Positions 21,753 through 30,016 of a DNA stretch of 57,445 nt are shown here, one piece after another. Position numbers and translations under genes: made by a program. Position 1 is the stretch's first letter, and each line of letters opens with the position of its first letter. Source of the stretch: Bacteroidales bacterium (GTDB taxonomy: Bacteria; Bacteroidota; Bacteroidia; Bacteroidales; P3); contig JAFWZP010000088.1 in assembly GCA_017522255.1 (NCBI GenBank), positions 1 to 57,445 of the forward strand, given 5' to 3'. The notes beneath the pieces are model-generated. The model searched no databases, was not told the DNA's origin, and saw only the letters and a program-made list of their open reading frames with translations.

Positions 21753-22448
21753 TTATAAGCTAACTGATTTAGTATCTACTTTTATACCAGGACTCATCGT
21801 ACTAGAGATATAAATACTCTTCAAATAAGTACCTTTAGCAGCAGATGGTTTCAACTTAATTATCGCTTGCAATACTTCACGAGCATTTTCTGCTATCTTA
21901 GCATTGTCGAACGATGTTTTTGCTACTGCTGTGTGAATGATACCAAATTTGTCAACTTTGAAGTCAATCTTACCTGCTTTAGCTTCTTGTACGGCTTTAC
22001 CGACTTCCATAGTAACAGTACCTGTCTTGGGATTAGGCATCAAACCTCTTGGGCCTAATATTTTTCCTAATGCACCAACTTTAGGCATCACACTTGGCAT
22101 GGTAATAATAACATCTACATCCGTCCAACCGCCTTTTATCTTAGCGATATAATCGTCTAAGCCATAATAATCAGCTCCGGCTGCCTTAGCTTCTTCTTCC
22201 TTATCGGGAGTACACAACACCAATACTCTAACAGTTTTTCCTGTTCCGTGAGGCAATGTAACACTACCACGTACCATTTGATTGGCTTTACGTGGATCAA
22301 CTCCTAAGCGAACATCGATATCTACCGAAGCATCAAACTTTGTATAAGTAATGTCCTTTACAACCGATACTGCTTCTTCTAAAGAATAAACTTTAGTTTT
22401 GTCGAATTTTGCTAAAGCAATTTTTTGTTTTTTAGATAGTTTTGCCAT
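21753..22448 (-). CDS. rplA: 50S ribosomal protein L1
   Basis: 231 aa, two-domain L1 of the ribosomal stalk. [30 protein letters not shown] and the conserved [15 protein letters not shown] are all present. Length normal. Follows rplK by 20 bp in the L11 operon, where L1 is the usual translational repressor. Confidence 0.97.
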   Translation of the reverse strand: MAKLSKKQKIALAKFDKTKVYSLEEAVSVVKDITYTKFDASVDIDVRLGVDPRKANQMVRGSVTLPHGTGKTVRVLVLCTPDKEEEAKAAGADYYGLDDYIAKIKGGWTDVDVIITMPSVMPKVGALGKILGPRGLMPNPKTGTVTMEVGKAVQEAKAGKIDFKVDKFGIIHTAVAKTSFDNAKIAENAREVLQAIIKLKPSAAKGTYLKSIYISSTMSPGIKVDTKSVSL

Positions 22449-22468
22449 GTTGTTTTTTTTACTTTAAT

Positions 22469-22912
22469 TTATTTAGCGAAAGGATTTTCACCCGTAACGG
22501 TGATACCCATACTTCTTGCTGTACCAGCAACCATGCTGACAGCTGATTCAATAGTGAAACAGTTTAAGTCAGGCATCTTTACTTCCGCAATTTGACGTAC
22601 CTGTTCCCAAGTAACCGAAGCCACTTTATTTCTGTTAGGTTCTGCAGAACCACTTTTCAATTTTGCAGCTTCTTTCAATTGGATTGCAACAGGAGTAGTC
22701 TTTATTACAAAATCAAACGATTTATCTTTGTAAACAGTGATAATAACAGGAGTTATTTTGCCTGCCATATCTTGTGTACGTGCATTAAACTGCTTACAAA
22801 ACTCCATGATATTTACACCCTTAGCACCCAATGCCGGACCTACCGGAGGCGAAGGATTGGCTGCACCACCTTTGATTTGTAATTTTATCAACCCTGCAAC
22901 TTCTTTTGCCAT
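22469..22912 (-). CDS. rplK: 50S ribosomal protein L11
   Basis: 147 aa. [20 protein letters not shown] and the C-terminal [10 protein letters not shown] identify L11. Forms the GTPase-associated centre with 23S rRNA and L10. First of the rplK-rplA-rplJ-rplL group, 54 bp after nusG. Confidence 0.97.
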   Translation of the reverse strand: MAKEVAGLIKLQIKGGAANPSPPVGPALGAKGVNIMEFCKQFNARTQDMAGKITPVIITVYKDKSFDFVIKTTPVAIQLKEAAKLKSGSAEPNRNKVASVTWEQVRQIAEVKMPDLNCFTIESAVSMVAGTARSMGITVTGENPFAK

Positions 22913-22966
22913 TTTTGATTAATACTAATTGATTTGTATAATACGATTGATTAATTTTGATAACTT

Positions 22967-23512
22967 CTATTCCTTTTCTACTTGAGCAAAATTTAATTCC
23001 AAAGGAGTTTTACGTCCAAAGATTTTGACCATAACAATCATCTTCTTCTTCTCGTTATTAACCTCCTCTATAACTCCGCTAAAACTATTGAACGGACCAT
23101 CGATAACTTTTACCGACTCTCCTACAATAAACGGATCACTTATTCCTTCGCCAGATTCAATCATTTCATCGATATTACCTAATAAACGATTAACTTCTGC
23201 CTGACGCATTGGAACAGGACTTCCATCTCGTTCGCGTATAAAATCAATTACATTAGGAATGTTTTGAATGATATGAACTATCTCTCCCACCAAAGCAGCC
23301 TCTATCATAACATATCCAGGAAAATAATTTCTTTCTTTTATCACCTTTTTACCATTACGAATAGAATAAACCTTTTCGGTAGGAACCAACACTTGCGAAA
23401 CGTACTCTTGCAGACCTAATTTTGAAATTTCATTCAAAATATATTCTTTAGCCTTATTTTCTTTTCCGCTAATGGCTTTCAACACATACCATTTCTTAAC
23501 TAATTCACTCAT
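22967..23512 (-). CDS. nusG: Transcription termination/antitermination factor NusG
   Basis: 181 aa. N-terminal NGN domain (KWYVLKAISGKENKAKEYI, FPGYVMIEAAL) binds RNA polymerase. C-terminal KOW domain (GESVKVIDGPFNSFSGVIEE) contacts Rho or S10. Ends in LNFAQVEKE, typical of the family. Located between secE and rplK as in most bacteria. Confidence 0.97.
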   Translation of the reverse strand: MSELVKKWYVLKAISGKENKAKEYILNEISKLGLQEYVSQVLVPTEKVYSIRNGKKVIKERNYFPGYVMIEAALVGEIVHIIQNIPNVIDFIRERDGSPVPMRQAEVNRLLGNIDEMIESGEGISDPFIVGESVKVIDGPFNSFSGVIEEVNNEKKKMIVMVKIFGRKTPLELNFAQVEKE

Positions 23513-23651
23513 GTTCTCGACTTGAAAATTTATAGTAATTATCTATACATGAACATTAAAATAGCAGTTTTTACTTTATTACCTCAATAAACGTATGTTT
23601 ATCGATATTGGGAAGCAAGATAACAAAGCATTTCATATCACCGAAATCCTA

Positions 23652-23867
23652 CTATTTAAATATTTCATAAAAGTATCCTAAGATGCCTTTCCACTCCATA
23701 TTTTGTGCTCCAAAAATAAAATCCATTAGGAACACTATAATAGCAAAAATCAAAGCGGCCACAGCCACTACTACAGCACTGCTCTGCAATTCTTGCATTG
23801 TAGGCCACGACACCTTGTTTACTAACTCGTCGTAGCTAGATTTTATGTAATTACTTACTTTTGACAT
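23652..23867 (-). CDS. secE: Preprotein translocase subunit SecE
   Basis: 71 aa single-pass inner-membrane subunit that clamps SecY. ELVNKVSWPTMQELQ is the amphipathic segment, followed by one membrane helix (VVVAVAALIFAIIVFLMDFI). The open frame runs 48 bases further up into the tRNA-Trp gene; I chose MSKVSNY at 23867 because the extension is tRNA sequence. Confidence 0.95.
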   Translation of the reverse strand: MSKVSNYIKSSYDELVNKVSWPTMQELQSSAVVVAVAALIFAIIVFLMDFIFGAQNMEWKGILGYFYEIFK

Positions 23868-23885
23868 CGTTATTATTTTTATTTG

Positions 23886-23956
23886 CAGGGGCAGAGAGAT
23901 TCGAACTCCCATCAATGGTTTTGGAGACCACTATTCTGCCCTTAAACTATGCCCCT
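23886..23956 (-). tRNA. tRNA-Trp (anticodon CCA)
   Basis: Acceptor arms AGGGGCA and TGCCCCT, anticodon loop CTCCAAA on a 5-bp stem (GTGGT/ACCAT), T-arm with TTCGAAT. CCA end not encoded. Sits between tuf and secE, the conserved position in Bacteroidetes. Confidence 0.95.
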
Positions 23957-24005
23957 GTAAAGGCAAGAGTCTTTTATACCCTTGCCTATATATCAAACTC
24001 AATTA

Positions 24006-25193
24006 TTATTCAATAATTTTAGTTACCTGACCAGAACCTACAGTTCTACCACCTTCACGGATAGCGAAACGCAAGTTTTCGTTCAAAGCGATTTCCGAAA
24101 TCAATTCAACAGTGATTGTCAAGTTATCGCCAGGCATTACCATTTCGCGACCTTCTGGCAAAGTGATTTCACCAGTTACGTCAGTAGTTCTGAAGTAGAA
24201 TTGAGGACGATATCTATTTCCGAATGGAGTGTGACGTCCACCTTCTTCTTTCTTCAATACGTAAACTGTAGCTTCGAATTTCTTATGAGGATGAACCGAA
24301 CCCGGTTTAGCAATAACCATACCACGACGGATTTCATCTTTATCAATACCACGAAGCAATAAACCTACGTTATCTCCAGCTTCACCTTCATCAAGAATTT
24401 TGCGGAACATTTCAACACCGGTAACAACTGATTTCAATTTTTCAGCACCCATACCAATGATGTCAACAGGATCAGATGTGTGGATAACACCTGTTTCGAT
24501 ACGGCCGGTAGCAACAGTACCACGACCTGTAATTGAGAATACGTCTTCGATTGGCATCAAGAAATCTTTATCAACATCACGTGGAGGAAGTGGAATCCAT
24601 GTATCAACAGCGTCCATCAAATCTTCAACGTTTTTAATACCGCTAGCTTCTCCATTCAAACCGGCCAAAGCTGATCCGCGGATAACTGGAGTATTATCAC
24701 CATCATATTCGTAAGATGACAACAAGTCACGAACTTCCATTTCAACAAGGTCTAACAATTCAGGGTCGTCAACCAAGTCACATTTGTTCATGAAAACAAC
24801 AATTTTTGGAACACCTACTTGGCGAGCCAAAAGGATGTGTTCACGAGTTTGAGGCATAGGACCATCTGTTGCAGCTACAACCAAGATAGCACCATCCATT
24901 TGAGCAGCACCTGTTACCATGTTCTTTACGTAGTCAGCGTGACCAGGACAGTCAACGTGAGCGTAGTGACGAGTTTCGGTTTGATACTCAACGTGAGCAG
25001 TGTTAATAGTAATACCTCTTTCTTTTTCTTCTGGAGCAGAGTCGATAGAATCGAAATCTTTTGCTTCAGACAAACCCTTTTCAGCCAATACTTTTGTAAT
25101 AGCAGTGGTCAAAGTAGTTTTACCGTGGTCAACGTGACCGATTGTACCAATATTTACGTGCGGTTTGGAACGATCGAATTTTTCTTTTGCCAT
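24006..25193 (-). CDS. tuf: Elongation factor Tu
   Basis: 395 aa GTPase that delivers aminoacyl-tRNA to the ribosome. G1 GHVDHGKT, G2 region RGITI, G3 DCPGH, G4 NKCD and G5 GSAL are all present; domains 2 and 3 are complete, ending in [17 protein letters not shown]. Lies after four tRNA genes and before tRNA-Trp. Confidence 0.98.
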   Translation of the reverse strand: MAKEKFDRSKPHVNIGTIGHVDHGKTTLTTAITKVLAEKGLSEAKDFDSIDSAPEEKERGITINTAHVEYQTETRHYAHVDCPGHADYVKNMVTGAAQMDGAILVVAATDGPMPQTREHILLARQVGVPKIVVFMNKCDLVDDPELLDLVEMEVRDLLSSYEYDGDNTPVIRGSALAGLNGEASGIKNVEDLMDAVDTWIPLPPRDVDKDFLMPIEDVFSITGRGTVATGRIETGVIHTSDPVDIIGMGAEKLKSVVTGVEMFRKILDEGEAGDNVGLLLRGIDKDEIRRGMVIAKPGSVHPHKKFEATVYVLKKEEGGRHTPFGNRYRPQFYFRTTDVTGEITLPEGREMVMPGDNLTITVELISEIALNENLRFAIREGGRTVGSGQVTKIIE

Positions 25194-25260
25194 TGTATTT
25201 CTGTATTAAATGTTTATAAATATATTAATCCTTTTAATTTAATGCAACTTTTACACAATA

Positions 25261-25290
25261 CAAACCTACACATCTTCAAAGAAAACCAAG
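25261..25290 (-). promoter_or_regulatory. Probable promoter for tuf
   Basis: On the minus strand the -7 element TAGGTTTG lies 18 bases after CTTG. Consensus for the phylum is TTTG-N19-TANNTTTG. Placed between tRNA-Thr and tuf, about 70 bp before the tuf start. Confidence 0.5.
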
Positions 25291-25360
25291 CAAGATATTC
25301 TCTGCCCAATTTTCTTTGTAACATATACTTTGCATCAAATGCAAAAGTTTATTTATTTAG

Positions 25361-25432
<72 letters not shown>

Positions 25433-25503
25433 ATTTGTTTAGCAAAAAAAACGAACGAAAAGAATGCTTCTCTCCTCCGTCCGTGTCTTCAGTAGCTTTC
25501 TCG

Positions 25504-25576
25504 AGCGGAAGACGGGGCTCGAACCCGCCACCTATAGCTTGGAAGGCTATCGCTCTACCAAATGAGCTACTTCCGC
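25504..25576 (-). tRNA. tRNA-Gly (anticodon TCC)
   Basis: Acceptor arms GCGGAAG and CTTCCGC, anticodon stem ATAGC/GCTAT around CTTCCAA, T-loop GGTTCGAGC. Second-nearest tRNA to tuf. Confidence 0.95.
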
Positions 25577-25585
25577 TTACGTGTG

Positions 25586-25667
25586 TGGGGAAGGGTGGAC
25601 TCGAACCACCGAACTCTTCCGAGGACAGATTTACAGTCTGTTGCAATTGCCGCTATGCGACTTCCCC
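25586..25667 (-). tRNA. tRNA-Tyr (anticodon GTA)
   Basis: 82 bases with the long variable arm of a class II tRNA. Acceptor arms GGGGAAG and CTTCCCC, anticodon loop CTGTAAA on CAGA/TCTG, T-loop GGTTCGAGTCC. Confidence 0.95.
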
Positions 25668-25699
25668 TTCGCTCCTCTCAACTTCTTTCGAGGGTTGCG

Positions 25700-25773
25700 A
25701 GCCGATGGAGGGATTCGAACCCCCGACCCCGAGATTACAAATCACGTGCTCTGGCCAACTGAGCTACATCGGC
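25700..25773 (-). tRNA. tRNA-Thr (anticodon TGT)
   Basis: Acceptor arms GCCGATG and CATCGGC, anticodon loop TTTGTAA, T-loop GGTTCGAATCC. First of the Thr-Tyr-Gly-Thr group, an order also seen upstream of tufB in Escherichia coli. Confidence 0.95.
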
Positions 25774-25827
25774 AGGATATAATTCATCTCATCTTTTCAA
25801 ATAACTCATTCTCGTCTTTCGAGGTTG

Positions 25828-25858
25828 CAAAGATACAACTTTTTTCTTTACCCACAAA
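25828..25858 (-). promoter_or_regulatory. Promoter for the tRNA-tuf cluster
   Basis: On the minus strand TTTG, exactly 19 bases, then TATCTTTG: a full match to the Bacteroidetes sigma consensus. It is 55 bases before the first tRNA. Confidence 0.8.
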
Positions 25859-26119
25859 CTTTTTTTTATTTATTTTCGATGCCTTTTTATTAATATAATG
25901 ATTATCACCAAAATAAAAATAAAAAAAATATTTTCATTCATCCTTGTAAAATATCAAATTTACGCCAAAAACTTTCATTTTTATCGTCAAATTTTCGTTT
26001 TTTGATGCTTTTTTCGCTTATTTTCGCTTATTTTCAAATATCGCAATGATTACCAATAATATAATGCTATTTTCAACGTCTTTCAATAACAAAACCCAAT
26101 AGTGTCCAAAATGTTTAAA
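25859..26119. other. AT-rich gene-free stretch upstream of the tRNA cluster
   Basis: Very AT-rich, no open frame of note. Contains a short direct repeat (CGCTTATTTT twice at about 26015-26034). It may act as an UP-type region for the strong promoter; nothing else is visible. Confidence 0.4.
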
Positions 26120-26389
26120 GGCAATTTCTAAAAATTGCTTTGCAAGTAATTTGCGGATGTTGACTTCGTCGAAGTTGCTAACTCTCGGAACAGCTAATGC
26201 TTTGGCATTGCTCTTCGCTCGCTTAATCGCAATTCTACCAAAAAGATTTCAACTTTCTTTTGATTGAGCATAGCGGGCTATGCGATTGAAAAAGAAATAG
26301 AAAGATTTCGGTGAAAAACATATAGCACGCAAAAGTTTCAAAGAAAGTTCTTCAGTTATTCCGAAACGTGGAATTTTTAGATGTTGCCA
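26120..26389 (+). repeat. MITE-like repeat, copy C (composite, types 2 and 1)
   Basis: 270 bp with terminal repeats GGCAATTTCTAAAAATT and AATTTTTAGATGTTGCC. Unlike other copies it holds part of the type 2 module (TTGACTTCGTCGAAGTTGC) followed by the full type 1 module (arms GCATAGC and GCTATGC). Its right end contributes the last codons and stop of the small open frame at 26377-26640. Confidence 0.8.
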
Positions 26390-26640
26390 TTATTAAAAAG
26401 TGGTTTTGTTTTTCCATCAAAACATTCCATCAGTTCTCCTTTATAATATACATTCCACACACCATCGTCTGAAACTTTCTCTTTATAACCATCTGGTGAT
26501 GCTTTACTAACACCAACATTCTCAGATGGAGCAATTATTAGAAGATTTAAGTTTTCTTTTGTGGTAAAAAATCTTTTTAGCTCTTTTTTTTTACTCAAAA
26601 AGTTGCGTTTCTTATTGGAACTTATCCTATACTTCTTCAT
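26377..26640 (-). CDS. Small basic hypothetical protein, 3' end inside a MITE
   Basis: 87 aa, no recognised family. The N-terminal third is very basic (ISSNKKRNFLSKKKELKRFF), then a weakly conserved-looking DGVWNVYYKGELMECFDGKT. The final residues GNI and the stop codon are encoded by the terminal repeat of copy C. No signal peptide or membrane segment. No clear promoter match was found. It could be a real gene clipped by the element or a chance frame. Confidence 0.4.
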   Translation of the reverse strand: MKKYRISSNKKRNFLSKKKELKRFFTTKENLNLLIIAPSENVGVSKASPDGYKEKVSDDGVWNVYYKGELMECFDGKTKPLFNNGNI

Positions 26641-27001
26641 TGTGTTACACTAATGGCGGAATGATTTTTTGGCTTATCATGCCTCAAAGCAAAATCTGTT
26701 TTTCCCCGACCTTAAAAGGTCTGTTTTTTGACCCTCCAAGGTCAATTTGTTGACCTTCTAAGGTCAAGCCGCTGACCTTGGAAGGTCAAGGTGCTGACCT
26801 TCTAAGGTCAACAAAACGCCTTTTTAAAGGTATTTTTGTATGAAAAAAGGCATTTTTTTCATACATGACAAACTCTTAAAAAAGCATTCGGATACTAAGT
26901 TTTCTATTTCCCCTAGAAGTTTTGTTTGCTTTGCGTTGTTTTAGATGTTGACTATGTTAACATGTTAGTTGACATAAAAGCTATTAGGCTATAATTAATA
27001 C
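26641..27001. other. Gene-free region (361 bp) with palindromic array
   Basis: Between the small open frame and the SUMF1-like gene. Holds the 22-bp array at 26707-26838 and a perfect hairpin (GTATGAAAAAA with TTTTTTTCATAC, 26838-26864). The stretch 26900-26985 contains GCTTTGCGTTGTTTTAGATG and a TGTTAACA palindrome and may be a decayed piece of the MITE family. Confidence 0.5.
26707..26838. repeat. Palindromic tandem array, 5-6 units, exact 22-bp period
   Basis: Units start at 26707, 26729, 26751, 26773 and 26795, each carrying a 16-base dyad of form TGACCTTNNAAGGTCA (first unit starts CGACC and ends GGTCT) plus a 6-base variable linker. A decayed sixth unit starts at 26817 and perhaps a seventh at 26839. 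The two central bases of the dyad vary (AA, CC/TC, CT, GG) while most arms are kept. Confidence 0.85.
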
Positions 27002-27748
27002 CTAAAGTGCAAGTCGCAAACCGTGGTCGCAAGCACAAAAATCGGGAGCACAACTAATACGGTCTGCTACCCTTACACGTCTTCTTTCACTATCATAATA
27101 TCCACCACGACAAACTCGGTTTCCACTCTCGTGAGGAGTACTTTTATAATCTTTCGTCCAATAGTTGTCGCACCATTCATACACATTGCCATTCATATCG
27201 TATACACCCAATTCATTGGGTATTTTAGTTTTTACAGGATGTGTTTCTCCACTGCTACCACCTCTAAACCAAGTGTTAATCCAAGAAATAAAAGAGCAAT
27301 ATAGATGTGTTTTTCCCCTACTATTACCCCTATACCAAGCCGCTTTATCCACGTCGTTACTACCACTATATTTATATCCTTTGCTTTTGTTTCCACCTCG
27401 TGCTGCGTATTCCCATTCTTCTTCGGTGGGCAAACGGAAGTTTTGTTTGGTCAATTCATTCAGTTTCTTTATAAATTCTTGACAGTCGTTCCACGAAACG
27501 CATTCTACCGGTCGTTGCAAATCACCTTTAAAATATGAGGGATTGCTACCCATCACAGCATTCCACAATTCTTGAGTTACTTGTGTTTCACCTATCATAA
27601 AATCGGCAATGGTTTCGGTATGAGCCGGTTTTTCCCAAACATAGGCATCCGGATCGTTATCCAAAGCACCCATAGTGTAAGTGCCCCCTTGCACGGCTAT
27701 CATGGCGAAGGATACACCGTTTGTGGTAAATATCTTATTCTCTTTCAT
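27002..27748 (-). CDS. SUMF1/FGE-like domain protein (formylglycine-generating fold)
   Basis: 248 aa, one domain, no signal peptide. Diagnostic pieces are GGTYTMGA, ETQVTQELWNAVMGSNPSYF, PVECVSWNDCQEFIKKLN, FRLPTEEEWEYAARGG, NELGVYDMNGNVYEWC and the final GLRLAL. The region after RVCRGGYY lacks the paired active-site Cys arrangement (CHxSYC type) of true formylglycine-generating enzymes, so a sulfatase-activating role is unlikely; the Cys residues that are present lie later, in SCAPDFCACDHG. Stop of the protein and the start of lipB are 10 bp apart, so lipB is probably transcribed with it. Function unknown. Confidence 0.85.
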   Translation of the reverse strand: MKENKIFTTNGVSFAMIAVQGGTYTMGALDNDPDAYVWEKPAHTETIADFMIGETQVTQELWNAVMGSNPSYFKGDLQRPVECVSWNDCQEFIKKLNELTKQNFRLPTEEEWEYAARGGNKSKGYKYSGSNDVDKAAWYRGNSRGKTHLYCSFISWINTWFRGGSSGETHPVKTKIPNELGVYDMNGNVYEWCDNYWTKDYKSTPHESGNRVCRGGYYDSERRRVRVADRISCAPDFCACDHGLRLAL

Positions 27749-27758
27749 TAGTTATGCA

Positions 27759-28427
27759 TTATTTATTCAGCAACAGCTCTTCGAAATTCTTGGTCAGCAA
27801 AGCCTTCACTTCGTTCATATCCATTTCGCGACCCATCTCCAACTGTAATGAGGTTACGCCTTTGTCTACAAAACCGCATGGGTTGATGTAGCTGAAATAT
27901 TTAAGGTCGGTATTCACATTGAAGGCAAAGCCATGCATGGTAACGTAGCGCGAGGCTCTTACTCCTATGGCACATATCTTTCGGGCACGGGGTGTGTCCT
28001 TGTCCAGCCACACGCCGGTGGCTCCTTGCAGGCGGTCGGCCGCTATGCCGTAGTGGGCAAGGGTGCGAATTATGCACTCTTCAATGTTATAGATATAATC
28101 CTTCAGCGAAAGCGAGAAGTTTTCCAAGTCCAGCAATGGGTAGCCCACTATCTGTCCCGGTCCGTGGTAGGTGATGTCTCCCCCGCGGTCGATAGGGAAA
28201 AAGGAGGCGTTTATCTTTTTCAAAAACTCGTCGTTGACCAACATATTTGAGGGTTTGCCATGCTTGCCAAGGGTATACACATGAGGGTGCTCGCAATAAA
28301 CTATTTGTTGCAGTTCCTCGGTGGGTTTCTTTTCCATCTTCAGTGCTATCATAGCGTCAAACACCTCTTGCTGCTTCTTCCATGCTTCGGAATATTCTAT
28401 CAGATTCCAATCAATAAACTTTATCAT
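27759..28427 (-). CDS. lipB: Octanoyltransferase LipB
   Basis: 222 aa. Transfers octanoyl from acyl carrier protein to lipoyl domains. RGGDITYHGPGQIVGYPL, the catalytic Lys in ARKICAIGVRASR and the catalytic Cys in INPCGF are all present. Followed closely by the SUMF1-like gene and preceded by rsgA (24 bp). Confidence 0.95.
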   Translation of the reverse strand: MIKFIDWNLIEYSEAWKKQQEVFDAMIALKMEKKPTEELQQIVYCEHPHVYTLGKHGKPSNMLVNDEFLKKINASFFPIDRGGDITYHGPGQIVGYPLLDLENFSLSLKDYIYNIEECIIRTLAHYGIAADRLQGATGVWLDKDTPRARKICAIGVRASRYVTMHGFAFNVNTDLKYFSYINPCGFVDKGVTSLQLEMGREMDMNEVKALLTKNFEELLLNK

Positions 28428-28451
28428 ATCTTGTATGTATTATTATCCTTA

Positions 28452-29390
28452 TTATCTTGTTTCCCATTCTTGCAGTTCCATCTCACGCCCGTTGAGGATG
28501 TTGAGATAGTTTTGATAACGTATTTCGCTTATCGTTCCGTCCTCTACTGCCTTTTTTACTACACAGCCGGGTTCGTGCTCGTGGGTGCAGTTGGCAAAAC
28601 GGCAGCCATGTAGCACAGCCCTCATCTCGGGGAAGAAGTGCGATATTTCCTCTTTCGAGAAATTGACCATACCAAACTCCTTTATACCCGGAGTATCTAT
28701 GATATAGCCACCATCGGCAAAGGGGAATATCTCGGCAAAGGTAGTGGTATGCTTGCCTTTCATGCTCCATGTGGACACATCGCCCACACGCAATTTCAAA
28801 TCGGGGTCTATGGCGTTTATCAATGCTGACTTGCCTACACCCGAATGACCTGTAAAGAGAGTGGTTTTGTCCTTGACCAAGGCACGCACCTCATCGATAT
28901 TGATACCCTCTTTGGCCGAAATATCTATGCAACGATATCCGGCCGATTGGTATATGGCTTTCACCTCATTGTGATACTGCCACAGCTCGTCGTTGTACAA
29001 ATCGACCTTATTGAACAACAGCACCGCCGGTATATGATAGGCTTCGGAAGTTACCAATATACGGTCTATGAAGCCTGTGGAAGTCCGAGGCAATCCCAAT
29101 GTTACCACCAAGCAGTTTTGGTCGATATTGGCTGCAATCACATGCGTTTGCTTTGACAGCTTGGTAGAACGGCGAACTATACAGTTTTTTCGTTCTTCTA
29201 TCTCGGTTATCACTCCCGTATTGTCCGACTCTTGTACGGTGAACTTCACCCTGTCGCCCACAGCTATGGGATTGGTGCTTTTGTTTCCTTTCATTCGAAA
29301 ACTACCTCGCAGACGACAATCGTAAGCATTGCCATCGCCACAAAGCACCTTATACCAACTTCCTGTTGTTTTTATTACAAAACCTTCCAT
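28452..29390 (-). CDS. rsgA: Small ribosomal subunit biogenesis GTPase RsgA
   Basis: 312 aa circularly permuted GTPase. N-terminal OB fold, then G4 (FNKVDLY), then G1 GHSGVGKSALIN and G3 DTPGIKEFG, the permuted order of the family. C-terminal zinc site CRFANCTHEHEPGC. Acts late in 30S maturation. Confidence 0.95.
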   Translation of the reverse strand: MEGFVIKTTGSWYKVLCGDGNAYDCRLRGSFRMKGNKSTNPIAVGDRVKFTVQESDNTGVITEIEERKNCIVRRSTKLSKQTHVIAANIDQNCLVVTLGLPRTSTGFIDRILVTSEAYHIPAVLLFNKVDLYNDELWQYHNEVKAIYQSAGYRCIDISAKEGINIDEVRALVKDKTTLFTGHSGVGKSALINAIDPDLKLRVGDVSTWSMKGKHTTTFAEIFPFADGGYIIDTPGIKEFGMVNFSKEEISHFFPEMRAVLHGCRFANCTHEHEPGCVVKKAVEDGTISEIRYQNYLNILNGREMELQEWETR

Positions 29391-29425
29391 TTTCTATGTC
29401 ATTATATTGGTAAATGTAATTATCG

Positions 29426-29992
29426 TTATTTTACCCTATCGGGATTTTCGGTAAGGAAACTAGCCCACGACTTGCCTTTAGCCTTTCTGGGCTTGCCCAC
29501 TGTCGACACTTCGGGAATATCCTTTTGCAGAAAATGACAATATGCCACAGCCAAAGCATCGGTGGCATCGAGGTATTTAGGCATATCGGCAAAATTGAGC
29601 AACCTTCCAAGCATGGCCGCCACCTGCTCCTTAGAAGCGGCACCGTTGCCGGTAATGGACTGCTTGATACGTCGTGGCTCGTACTCGCAAAAAGGTATCT
29701 GACGCGACAACGCCGCAGCAATAGCCACCCCCTGCGCCCTGCCCAACTTGAGCATAGACTGTACGTTTTTGCCATAAAAAGGAGCTTCGATAGCTAAATA
29801 ATCAGGGTGATATGCATCAATAAGACGTATCATCGAATCGAAGATATACTTTATCCTAAGCTCGTAGCTCTCTACCTTACGCATATCCAATACATCCATT
29901 AGCACAAGCGAAGCATGATTGCCCTCGACCGATATAATTCCGTATCCCATCACCCGTGTACCAGGGTCTATTCCTAATATTATCTTTTCCAA
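29426..29992 (-). CDS. ruvC: Holliday junction resolvase RuvC
   Basis: 188 aa. LGIDPGTRVMGYG carries the first catalytic Asp, AIEAPFYGKN the Glu, and YLDATDALAVAYCH the closing Asp residues. The first codon appears to be TTG (29992), as no ATG precedes the conserved start. Ends in a basic tail. Between rsgA and the LuxE-like gene. Confidence 0.93.
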   Translation of the reverse strand: MEKIILGIDPGTRVMGYGIISVEGNHASLVLMDVLDMRKVESYELRIKYIFDSMIRLIDAYHPDYLAIEAPFYGKNVQSMLKLGRAQGVAIAAALSRQIPFCEYEPRRIKQSITGNGAASKEQVAAMLGRLLNFADMPKYLDATDALAVAYCHFLQKDIPEVSTVGKPRKAKGKSWASFLTENPDRVK

Positions 29993-30016
29993 TGCTATTG
30001 TAAATATTACTTTGTT

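Noticed and set aside
23868-23915. Longer SecE start
   Set aside because: The extension is translated tRNA-Trp sequence.
27002-27748. Diversity-generating retroelement variable protein
   Set aside because: The fold could fit, but no reverse transcriptase or template/variable repeat pair is present in the window.
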